From JACMRP01 sp047302465 (GTDB lineage: Bacteria; Bdellovibrionota; Bdellovibrionia; Bdellovibrionales; Bdellovibrionaceae): a DNA stretch of 64,000 nucleotides. Of the stretch, positions 44,665-51,991 are shown one piece after another. The stretch spans positions 3,534,001-3,598,000 of the forward strand of contig NZ_CP178621.1 in assembly GCF_047302465.1 (NCBI RefSeq). Direction: 5' to 3'. The position numbers were made by a program, and so were the translations under genes. Under the pieces are notes generated by a model. It ran no database searches, was not told the DNA's origin, and saw nothing but the letters and a program-made list of their open reading frames with translations. Every line of letters begins with the position of its first letter. The stretch's first letter is position 1.

Positions 44665-45630
44665 TTAAAGTGGTGTGTAAGTAACTTGGCAGTAGCCTTT
44701 CTTGGCAATACCGCCACCGCCAGCAGCGCCGCTACTTCCACCGCCGCCGCCGCCGCCGCCCCAATTGCCGGCTGTTTTACCCGCTGTATTCTGACCACCG
44801 GCGGAACCGCCGCCGCCTCCACCACTTCCCATAGAGCCGCCAAAATTGGTCCCGCTGTTTCCAGCACCACCGTTGATAGTAAATTGATCCGAACCTTTAC
44901 CACCACTACCGCCATTATTTCCAGAAGTGGCGCCTGCGCCGCCTGTCGTGGCACCGCCGTTGCCACCCGTACATGTCGAGCAGTTTCCACCGCCGCCGCC
45001 GCCACCAGCACCATTGCTGCCACCGTTACCGTTGCCACCATTGCCACCAGCACTATCCGGACCTGCAGCACCGCCGCCACCACCTGCGCCGCCAAGACCG
45101 CCGCCACCGGCACCACCATGGCCACCGGCTTTTGCATTTGCCGCTGGAACGGATGAACCTACAGCACCGCCAGATCCAGAGGCGCCTGAGTTGCCTCCGG
45201 CAGTTCCGCCCTTCGCAACTACAGTCGACGTATCTTTAAAAATCGAATCGCCACCGTTGTTTCCAGAAGTACCGCCAAGGCCGATCGTCACGGAAATGGT
45301 GCCTCCTGGAGTTAAAGTCACATTGTTTGCATAGGTATAGGCCCCACCGCCACCACCACCGCCACTTTGAAAGGGTGAGCTTGCATTGCCGGTTCCGCCG
45401 CCACCGCCGCCACCAATACATTCAACCTTGTTGTTAGAGTTGTTCCAGTCTGCGGGAACATCCCAGGTCGCATCTGTGCTGATAATTTGAATGGTGATTG
45501 GAGCTGCGGGTGTCGAGTTCTGTTTCTTCCAAAATCCGTGGGGAATCGTTTGGGAGTGTGAACCCAAACTCCAGAGAACAGTACCCGTTAAGAATGCGGC
45601 TGCTATTTTCAAATGATGTGTATAGGTCAT
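44665..45630 (-). CDS. glycine-rich secreted protein with IPxGFWK motif
   Basis: 321 residues. A signal peptide (to about residue 27) is followed by IPHGFWK (29-35), matching the motif after the signal in the 18.4-kb gene. A short PITIQIISTDATWDVPADW beta region leads to about 230 residues of GGGG, GGAGG and GGNGG sequence with scattered Cys. No repeat domain of known type. Low sequence complexity makes it open in other frames too. Together with the 18.4-kb gene it forms a small family of exported proteins. Confidence 0.75.
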   Translation of the reverse strand: MTYTHHLKIAAAFLTGTVLWSLGSHSQTIPHGFWKKQNSTPAAPITIQIISTDATWDVPADWNNSNNKVECIGGGGGGGTGNASSPFQSGGGGGGGAYTYANNVTLTPGGTISVTIGLGGTSGNNGGDSIFKDTSTVVAKGGTAGGNSGASGSGGAVGSSVPAANAKAGGHGGAGGGGLGGAGGGGGAAGPDSAGGNGGNGNGGSNGAGGGGGGGNCSTCTGGNGGATTGGAGATSGNNGGSGGKGSDQFTINGGAGNSGTNFGGSMGSGGGGGGSAGGQNTAGKTAGNWGGGGGGGGSSGAAGGGGIAKKGYCQVTYTPL

Positions 45631-45738
45631 GAAAAAAGGCTACCACACAGATCTGCGTCCATTCAGGTACTTTTTGGAACAAGTGGGAACAAAGTGCTCG
45701 GTAAAGGTACGCGTTAATTAAGCTCAAGCTTTCGAAAG

Positions 45739-46440
45739 CTAGGAGTTTAGAATCTTTCTTGCCCACGTAGGAACTTGTTCGGAAGCAGGCCCGATCCACT
45801 GCTCGTCGAAATAACTGCTTACTAAAGATGCATCTTTGTTGATTTCAATTTTATGCGCTTGCGGGCACATTTGCACAAAGCCCGCAGCAGGATACACATT
45901 TCCAGAAGTGCCAATTGCGACAAAGTAATCGCAAAAGTTTAATGCTTCATAGATTTCGTCCATATAGTAAGGCATTTCACCAAACCATACGATATCAGGT
46001 CGCAGATCCCCCTTCACTCGACAACGAGGACACTCGTTGGTTTGAGTTAGTTCGTTCTCCCAATTCATTTTAGCATCACAACTTGTGCACCAAATGCTAC
46101 GAAGCTGACCGTGCATGTTTAAGAGTTTTTTTGAGCCTGCACGTTTATGAAGGTCATCGACATTTTGTGAGACGAGCAGAAAATCCCCCTGCCACGCTTT
46201 TTCAAGTTCAGCCAGAGCTTTGTGAGCGGCGTTGGGTTCGACCTCGTTTAGTTGCAAGCGACGAAGATTGTAAAAGCGATGAACCAGCTCGGGATTTCGA
46301 GCAAAGGCCTCAGGTGTTGCGACATCTTCCACCCGGTGGTTTTCCCAAAGACCATTGTTATCGCGAAAGGTCTTTAACCCGGACTCAGCACTGATTCCGG
46401 CGCCTGTCAGGATCACGATATTTTTCTTCATAAGAATCAT
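45739..46440 (-). CDS. cobB: sirtuin-type NAD-dependent protein deacylase
   Basis: 233 residues from ATG 46440 (upstream TTG rejected). TGAGISAESGLKTFRD, SQNVDDLHKRAG and NMHGQL (catalytic His) are all intact, and two CxxC pairs (CTSC, CPRC) bind zinc. FYNLRR supplies the Tyr and Arg of the class III (SIRT5/CobB) type, which remove succinyl and acetyl groups from lysine. GGGGGA lies 9 bases before the ATG. Confidence 0.92.
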   Translation of the reverse strand: MILMKKNIVILTGAGISAESGLKTFRDNNGLWENHRVEDVATPEAFARNPELVHRFYNLRRLQLNEVEPNAAHKALAELEKAWQGDFLLVSQNVDDLHKRAGSKKLLNMHGQLRSIWCTSCDAKMNWENELTQTNECPRCRVKGDLRPDIVWFGEMPYYMDEIYEALNFCDYFVAIGTSGNVYPAAGFVQMCPQAHKIEINKDASLVSSYFDEQWIGPASEQVPTWARKILNS

Positions 46441-46519
46441 TTGAGCGTATCCCCCGACCCTTTCCAAGCCTAAAATTCCCTTCTTATGGCCCCAGGCCCC
46501 ATGCTATGATGACCCTTCG

Positions 46520-47518
46520 ATGAAAAAGGCCGTGTTTATACGTCTCGATAAAATTGGGGATCTGATTTGTACCATGCCTGTGGACCAAATCGATTATCTC
46601 AAAGATTGGGAAATCACTTGGGTGATTTCTAAAGGCCTATCGTTTATTCCCGATCACTCGGATCCAAAGCGAAAATATATTGAGCTCGATAAATCGAACC
46701 CAAAAGAAGCTCGCAAGCAACTTGAAAAACTTCTTCGCGAAATCAAACCGGATGTCGCGGTTAGCATTCAAGCTCCGTGGTGGGTCAGCTTTATTTTGTG
46801 GAAGTGTAAGGTCGCAAAACGCATCGGTGTTTTATCTAAATGGGATAGTTTTATTTTCTTAAACGCGGGTGTTCGCCAAAAACGCAGCCTGTCTGTAAAA
46901 CACGAAGCCGATTACAACCTGGATTTGATTAAACAAATTGATCCAGAGAATATTCCTGACGTCACGGCTCCCATTCTTCACCTGAAAGCCGATCCTCAAC
47001 CCGCGTGGTTGACTCACCGAAAGCTAGAGCCAAAAAAGTACGTGGTGGTTCACCCAGGTATGGCGGGTTCTGCATTGAATTGGCCAACTCAATACTATAT
47101 CGAGCTGATCGCAAAACTGAAAACCTACGACAAAGTGGTACTCACTGGAACTGCGGCTGATGAGCCTTGGCTAAAAGATATCAAAGAGGCTTACAAGAAC
47201 GATCCTCAGGTGATTTCTTTGCAAGGAGCCTTAAATCCTAGTCAGCTATTGTACGTGCTTGAACAAGCGAACACTGTTTTTGCACCAAGCACTGGCGTGA
47301 TTCACATGGCCGCAAGCCTTGGAACACGTGTATATGGTTTTTATTCTCCGATTCGAGTGCAAACTGAAAAACGCTGGGGCGCTCGTGGCAATGATGTGCA
47401 TTTGTTCTCTCCGGATGTCGACTGCCCGGCGGCTCATCACTGCTTGGGTGACAAATGCCCGATGTATCCGTGTATGAATCAAATCACTCCTGAGCGCGTG
47501 TTGAAAGAGCTTCAGTAA
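46520..47518 (+). CDS. glycosyltransferase family 9 (heptosyltransferase-like)
   Basis: 332 residues. RLDKIGDLICTMPV at the start and VVHPGMAGSALNWP with PSTGVIHMAASLGT near 260 are GT9 signatures. Heptosyltransferases add heptose to lipid A-Kdo; the heptose kinase at 22 kb supports this. No Shine-Dalgarno sequence precedes the ATG, but TATGAT ends 9 bases before it. Its stop overlaps the next start as TAATG. Confidence 0.87.
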   Translation: MKKAVFIRLDKIGDLICTMPVDQIDYLKDWEITWVISKGLSFIPDHSDPKRKYIELDKSNPKEARKQLEKLLREIKPDVAVSIQAPWWVSFILWKCKVAKRIGVLSKWDSFIFLNAGVRQKRSLSVKHEADYNLDLIKQIDPENIPDVTAPILHLKADPQPAWLTHRKLEPKKYVVVHPGMAGSALNWPTQYYIELIAKLKTYDKVVLTGTAADEPWLKDIKEAYKNDPQVISLQGALNPSQLLYVLEQANTVFAPSTGVIHMAASLGTRVYGFYSPIRVQTEKRWGARGNDVHLFSPDVDCPAAHHCLGDKCPMYPCMNQITPERVLKELQ

Positions 47519-48525
47519 TGCAAAGACTTTTCACCGTTCCGAAAGAGCTTGAGCAGAAAATCGAGAGTGCACTTAAGAATTTCAATCTGACGTTGCAAGA
47601 CTCCCAAAAACTGGCAGAGGCCGTCAAAAAACTTTCGGACTATTTCATTCAACATCCAGAGGGCGCGACTCCGTGGAGCGAGAACTGGGCGCAGATTGCG
47701 TACTTGGTCTATTTTCTGCCTTTGAACAATGCCCGAGTCCAAGCCGTCGTCAAAGAAGCACGTTTTCAGAATTTCTTTAAAGGCTTAGATCGCGTCGTCG
47801 ATTTTGGTTCCGGCTTTGGCACCGCAAGCCTTGCGCTGACCGAAGATTTTCAAAAGTTCACTTTGATAGAGCGAGCTAAAGATATTTGTTCGCGCTTTGC
47901 ATTTTTGCCGCCAGCAAAAACAACATGGCTTGATAAAGCTCCGAACTTTGAAAATCCACAAAGCACGCTTGCAGTGTTCTCTTATTCGCTGACGGAACTT
48001 TCTGACCTTCCACCGTGGGCTAAAAAGATGGAAGCTTTGATGATTCTAGAGCCCTCCACTCAGCAAGATGGCAGAAAGCTTTTAGAACTTCGACAGAAGC
48101 TAATTCAAGAAGGCTATAGTCTGTGGGCGCCTTGCACCCATCAGGGCCACTGCCCCCTTTTGATAAATTCCAAAACGGATTGGTGCCATGATCGAATTCA
48201 CTTTGAAATGCCAAAGTGGTTTGAAAAGATGGAACAGCATCTGCCGATGAAAAATCGCACGCTGACAACAAGCTATCTTTTGGCTCGTAAAACCAAAGCT
48301 CCTGCAAGACCCAGCAACTGGGCCCGCACTGTTGGGGATCGCCTTGAAGAAAAAGGCAAAGACCGTCAACTGCTCTGCCGAAGCGAAGAACGCGAGTTCC
48401 TTGCGTGGATGCATAAGCAGGGCCTTCGCCAAGAAATTCCTCGGGGAGTTCTGATTGAAATCCCCGAAGATGCACAAAAAGTTTCTAATGAATTAAGATT
48501 GAAAGACCCTGTTTCGCTTATTTAG
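47518..48525 (+). CDS. Rsm22-like methyltransferase
   Basis: 335 residues, first codon overlapping the GT9 stop (TAATG). A Rossmann SAM motif, VVDFGSGFGTASLAL, is near 94-108. The Rsm22 signature Cys motif is readable as PCTHQGHCPL, then WCHDRIHF, near 200-230. Rsm22 proteins act on small-subunit ribosomal RNA or assembly in mitochondria; the bacterial members are less studied and their substrate is not known. It overlaps the convergent TIGR02147-like gene by 8 bases. Confidence 0.84.
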   Translation: MQRLFTVPKELEQKIESALKNFNLTLQDSQKLAEAVKKLSDYFIQHPEGATPWSENWAQIAYLVYFLPLNNARVQAVVKEARFQNFFKGLDRVVDFGSGFGTASLALTEDFQKFTLIERAKDICSRFAFLPPAKTTWLDKAPNFENPQSTLAVFSYSLTELSDLPPWAKKMEALMILEPSTQQDGRKLLELRQKLIQEGYSLWAPCTHQGHCPLLINSKTDWCHDRIHFEMPKWFEKMEQHLPMKNRTLTTSYLLARKTKAPARPSNWARTVGDRLEEKGKDRQLLCRSEEREFLAWMHKQGLRQEIPRGVLIEIPEDAQKVSNELRLKDPVSLI

Positions 48526-49288
48526 AAACAGGGAACAAAGAAATCGCCAACTGATAAACGTGTTGTTTGTCATCCGGCTCAGACAAGAAATGACTGAGTT
48601 CGCGACGGAATCTAGCAATACGCTCGTTCGCTTCTGCAAGACGAGATTCAGAAACACAAACTGTCGTTGTGCTATGTTCACCAACGTGATTTGGAATCAA
48701 AGCAATAGCTTGGTTGTAAATCTGCTGCTTCACGAGTTGAGCGCGCGGATTCGTTTTGCTGGAAACGCTGTGATTGTTGATCTCTGTTTTCCAAACACCG
48801 TCTTCACGCTGAGACAATGCACCCGCAGTCATCAAATCATCGAGAGCTGTTTGCGCTTGAGCAATTGTTAAATTCAAACGCTCTGCAATCCAAGCTGCAT
48901 TTGCTTGGAAATTTTTAGATGCAACAAGCTCCAAAATCGCGAGGTGATACCATTCCATCGATTGAAGTAAGTGCGCATTTTCGATCTCAGCAATTGCGTG
49001 CACTTCTTGAGCGCCCGAAGAATAACGACGACGACGACCGTTGGCCTTTTGAATATAGTCCTGTACTTCCTGCTCTGAGAGCGAAAGACGTGGCGCCAGA
49101 CTAAGAATTGTCCGCGCTGTCATCGACCTTTTTCCGTTAAGAAGCTTTGATAAAAAAGACGAGTCCACGCCAAGATCTCGTGCAAAAGCGCGCAGAGAAT
49201 AATTCGGATTCACCGAACTTCTGCGAGAGAGCTCTTGTTCTAGGAAAGTCCTAAAATCACTAGCACTAATAGAATTTAACTGAGCCAT
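48518..49288 (-). CDS. TIGR02147/DUF4423-family regulator
   Basis: 256 residues from ATG 49288. An N-terminal helix-turn-helix is seen (YSLRAFARDLGVDSSFLSKL), followed by an mid-section and a DUF4423-like C-terminal domain (LSQREDGVWKTE, then QIYNQAIALIPN). Proteins of this family occur in several copies in Bdellovibrio and Fibrobacter genomes. Binding site and target unknown. Confidence 0.82.
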   Translation of the reverse strand: MAQLNSISASDFRTFLEQELSRRSSVNPNYSLRAFARDLGVDSSFLSKLLNGKRSMTARTILSLAPRLSLSEQEVQDYIQKANGRRRRYSSGAQEVHAIAEIENAHLLQSMEWYHLAILELVASKNFQANAAWIAERLNLTIAQAQTALDDLMTAGALSQREDGVWKTEINNHSVSSKTNPRAQLVKQQIYNQAIALIPNHVGEHSTTTVCVSESRLAEANERIARFRRELSHFLSEPDDKQHVYQLAISLFPVSK

Positions 49289-49448
49289 ATACCACACTTA
49301 TCAACTTGAAATTTCCCGCAGAGACATTATGCGTAAAATAACGTGAAATCGAAAGCAAGAAGAAAACAAGAAATGGTTAAAATGTTTGCGGCCACATAAA
49401 GTCCGCACTGTTTGGATCAGTGGTGAGGACAACTCGACAGAAAAATAT

Positions 49449-49985
49449 TTAATTTGTCGAACGTTGAACGATGTAGATGTGACGTTGACGACGTCTTTCT
49501 GTACAAACAATTTCTTGGTGAATAGAATACGTGTCCGTGAAACTTGCTCCCAAAGCCGAAAGCAGGTCCATGAACTTCTGTTCATCTCTTTGTGGGCATA
49601 AAATCAAACGCTCAGCTTGCAAAAAGTTTTTGTTAAATAAACTTTTTATGATTTTAAAAATTGCAAAAGCACCAACACCCGCGATCACAACGTTTCCGGT
49701 AACCGGACAATCAACTTCTTCGCCTTTTGAAATTTTAAAATGAGCTTGCGAAGAAACTTCTGAGAATTTCTCGCGCACCGTTTTTTCCAAACCTTGGATG
49801 ATGTGCGGAACCTGGTCGACAAAATAGACTTCGGAAAATCTTCGCGACTTCAGAGCTTCGACCCCGAGGTAGCCATGGTCACAGCAGAAATCCCAAACCG
49901 CCTTTTCTGGCAGCAGGTTTTCATAGATTAACTGCAGTCTTTCCGAGAGAATCACGGGCGTTTCCTTGCTATGGGGCTTTGACAA
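49449..49985 (-). CDS. TrmK-like tRNA (adenine-N1) methyltransferase
   Basis: 178 residues. LSERLQLIYENLLP, then VWDFCCDHGYLGVEAL (SAM motif I) and LILCPQRDEQKFMDLL resemble TrmK, which methylates A22 of tRNA. The usual GGxG loop (here AGVGAFAIF) is altered, and the protein is shorter than the 230-residue family norm, missing the C-terminal coiled coil. Identity as TrmK is likely but not certain. Confidence 0.7.
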   Translation of the reverse strand: MSKPHSKETPVILSERLQLIYENLLPEKAVWDFCCDHGYLGVEALKSRRFSEVYFVDQVPHIIQGLEKTVREKFSEVSSQAHFKISKGEEVDCPVTGNVVIAGVGAFAIFKIIKSLFNKNFLQAERLILCPQRDEQKFMDLLSALGASFTDTYSIHQEIVCTERRRQRHIYIVQRSTN

Positions 49986-50064
49986 TATCCAGCAAAACCC
50001 CTGCTATTGACAAGAGCTAAGAGCCCAGGGAAATTGCCCCATCGGACATTTCCTGGAGGCCCTT

Positions 50065-51162
50065 ATGGAAACAAGCCAACTCAATAAAACCCCTTTAGCT
50101 GAAGAGCACGTCAAACTTGGCGCCCGCATGGTGGATTTCGCCGGCTGGTGGATGCCCGTTCAGTACAAAGGTCTTCGCGAAGAGCACGACAACGTTCGTA
50201 CCAATGTCGGCTTGTTTGATGTTTCTCACATGGGTGAAGTTCGCTTCAAAGGATCGAAGGCTCTTGAGACCTTGCAATGGCTAACCACTAACGATGTGGC
50301 AAAGTTGAATGATAACGAAGCTCAGTACAGCCTTCTTCCGAACGAGCAAGGCGGCTTGGTCGACGACATCATTGTTTACTGCCTGAAAAAGAATGAAGAC
50401 TACTTGGTGTGTGTGAATGCTTCGAATGCCGACAAAGACTTTGCCTGGATGGTGAAGAACAATAAAGGCGCTGACATCACCAATGAATCTTCTTACTGGG
50501 GTCAAATCGCGGTTCAAGGACCTAAAGCTTTGGCGTTGATGGATAAGGTTTTCGGTTTCAAAGCAAGCGACATGGCCACTTTCAAAGTTCACCGCTTTGA
50601 CTACAAAGGCTTCAAAGCCATCCTTGCAACGACCGGTTATACCGGCGAAAAAGGCGGCGAAGTGTTTATTGAAGCCAAGGGGGCGGCGACTCTTTGGAGT
50701 GATCTTTTGGCTCAGGGCCAAGAGTTCGGGGTTCAAGCAATCGGCCTTGGTGCCCGCGACACCCTCAGAACCGAATACAAAATGTCCCTTTATGGCCATG
50801 AGATTGATGACACGACGAATCCTTACGAAGCCAAACTTGGTTGGGCGATAAAACCGTCCGCGAAAGACTTTATGGGCAAGGCTCCTATGCTCAAAGTCAA
50901 AGAAGAGGGCCTAAAAAAGCAGCTAATTGGTTTTAAGATGTTGGATAAGGGGATTCCACGCCAGGGTTACTCCCTATTTTCTTTTGACAATAAAGAAATC
51001 GGCAAGGTAACTAGTGGGACTCACTCACCAACCCTGGACGAACCCATCGGAATCGCCTATATTTCTTCGGAATTTGCGGCCGAGGGGACTGAGTTTTCAG
51101 TCGATATCCGTGGACGTAAAGTGAAGGCGAAAGTGTGCAAAACCCCTTTCGTGAGTAAATAG
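50065..51162 (+). CDS. gcvT: aminomethyltransferase (glycine cleavage T-protein)
   Basis: 365 residues. LFDVSHMGEVRFKG near 50-63 and GYTGEKGGEVFI near 200 are T-protein signatures. It transfers the aminomethyl carbon from lipoyl-H-protein to tetrahydrofolate. CTGGAGG is 5 bases before the ATG. gcvH follows 10 bases after the stop, so T and H are cotranscribed, while gcvP lies about 6.7 kb upstream with other genes between. Confidence 0.96.
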   Translation: METSQLNKTPLAEEHVKLGARMVDFAGWWMPVQYKGLREEHDNVRTNVGLFDVSHMGEVRFKGSKALETLQWLTTNDVAKLNDNEAQYSLLPNEQGGLVDDIIVYCLKKNEDYLVCVNASNADKDFAWMVKNNKGADITNESSYWGQIAVQGPKALALMDKVFGFKASDMATFKVHRFDYKGFKAILATTGYTGEKGGEVFIEAKGAATLWSDLLAQGQEFGVQAIGLGARDTLRTEYKMSLYGHEIDDTTNPYEAKLGWAIKPSAKDFMGKAPMLKVKEEGLKKQLIGFKMLDKGIPRQGYSLFSFDNKEIGKVTSGTHSPTLDEPIGIAYISSEFAAEGTEFSVDIRGRKVKAKVCKTPFVSK

Positions 51163-51172
51163 GAGAAACTCA

Positions 51173-51559
51173 ATGCCATTCCATATCCCAGAAGAACTTT
51201 ACTACACAAAAGAACACGAGTGGGCTCAGGTTGACGAGAACATCGTTACTGTTGGCATCACTGAATTCGCTCAAGAGCAATTGGGTGAGATTGTTTACGT
51301 TGAGCTTCCAGAGGAAGGTCAAAAAGTAACCCAAGGCCAAACTTTCGGCGTTATTGAATCCGTAAAGGCAGCCAGCGACCTTTATTCTCCAGTTTCTGGC
51401 ACAGTAATCGAAATCAATACTGGACTTAATGACGATCCTTCTGTATTAAATGACGACCCAATGAACGAAGGGTGGTTGATCCGCATCGAAATGGATACGG
51501 AGAAAGAGCTAGCAAACCTAATGCGTGCTCCTGACTACAAAAAAATCGTTCAGGCGTAA
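51173..51559 (+). CDS. gcvH: glycine cleavage H-protein
   Basis: 128 residues. YTKEHEWAQ near 11-19 and the lipoylation site GVIESVKAASDLYSP near 58-72 (Lys in ESVK) are unmistakable. It shuttles the aminomethyl group between the P, T and L proteins. AGGAGA precedes the ATG. A tRNA-Leu gene starts 18 bases after the stop. Confidence 0.98.
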   Translation: MPFHIPEELYYTKEHEWAQVDENIVTVGITEFAQEQLGEIVYVELPEEGQKVTQGQTFGVIESVKAASDLYSPVSGTVIEINTGLNDDPSVLNDDPMNEGWLIRIEMDTEKELANLMRAPDYKKIVQA

Positions 51560-51577
51560 AAACTAAATATACCGCAT

Positions 51578-51660
51578 GCCCCGCTGGTGAAATTGGCAGA
51601 CACGCTAGACTTAGGATCTAGTGCGCAAGCGTGGGGGTTCAAGTCCCTCGCGGGGCACCA
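51578..51660 (+). tRNA. tRNA-Leu (anticodon UAG), CCA encoded
   Basis: 83 bases. The acceptor arms GCCCCGC and GCGGGGC pair; the anticodon loop CTTAGGA gives UAG, reading CUA. A long variable arm fits leucine. The T arm GTTCAAGTC is standard, and CCA is encoded. It lies between gcvH and a terminator, so it may come from the gcvTH transcript. Confidence 0.97.
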
Positions 51661-51670
51661 TCTAAAAATA

Positions 51671-51706
51671 AAAAAGCGACCCAAAGAGGTCGCTTTTTTA
51701 TTTTTA
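51671..51706 (+). terminator. terminator after tRNA-Leu
   Basis: AAAAAGCGACC and GGTCGCTTTTT pair around a short loop, with T-rich DNA following. Confidence 0.9.
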
Positions 51707-51751
51707 CGTGAGTACTCCACGAGGATTTTAACTCAAGACTTTGGGGGTTCC

Positions 51752-51776
51752 AAAAAATGCCATGACGGCATTTTTT
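51752..51776. terminator. second terminator, perfect stem with ATGAC loop
   Basis: AAAAAATGCC and GGCATTTTTT pair exactly around ATGAC. The A and T tails make it bidirectional. Confidence 0.8.
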
Positions 51777-51780
51777 CGAT

Positions 51781-51888
51781 GATCGCGCAGCGATTACCCC
51801 GAAGGGGCAAGGGCCAGAACGGCCCGCAGTCGCACTCCCTCGCGGGGCACCTCTGACTTGAGGCGGCCTCGATGGCCGACTCAAGTCA
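51781..51888. repeat. four-hairpin cluster containing a copy of the tRNA-Leu 3' end
   Basis: Consecutive stems are ATCGC/GCGAT (51782-51794), CCCC/GGGG (51797-51807), GGGCC/GGCCC (51811-51825) and TGACTTGAG/CTCAAGTCA with an inner CGGCC/GGCCG (51854-51888). Between the third and fourth, TCCCTCGCGGGGCACC (51836-51851) repeats the last 16 bases of the tRNA before its final A (51644-51659). Confidence 0.6.
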
Positions 51889-51991
51889 CCCGACTGGAAC
51901 ATGCGGGTGCGGCAATTAGTCCAGTGCCACATTTCCCACTCTGTATTTATACAAAACTAGGCGTAAAATCTGAATCATAGAGGAGTAATCT

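Larger units (their letters stand above)
51661..51991. other. gene-free region with terminators and a hairpin cluster
   Basis: 331 bases without a gene. It holds two terminators (51671-51706 and 51752-51776), then four hairpins in 110 bases, and a copy of the tRNA-Leu 3' end inside that cluster. No open frame here is credible. Confidence 0.6.

Noticed and set aside
44595..45334. Ala/Val-rich and Pro-rich frames on both strands over the 44.7-kb glycine-rich gene
   Set aside because: Shadows of GGN-rich codons. The minus-strand frame at 44665-45630 has a signal peptide and the IPHGFWK motif.
51797..51851. Possible glycine riboswitch (CCGAAGGGGCAA) downstream of gcvTH
   Set aside because: The 12-base core matches the riboswitch consensus, but it lies after gcvH and a tRNA, not before a glycine gene, and I cannot find the paired GGAGAG and CTCTCAGG elements. 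A covariance search would settle it.
51587..51856. 89-residue plus-strand frame over the tRNA-Leu gene and hairpin cluster
   Set aside because: It is made of tRNA and hairpin sequence and has no Shine-Dalgarno sequence.
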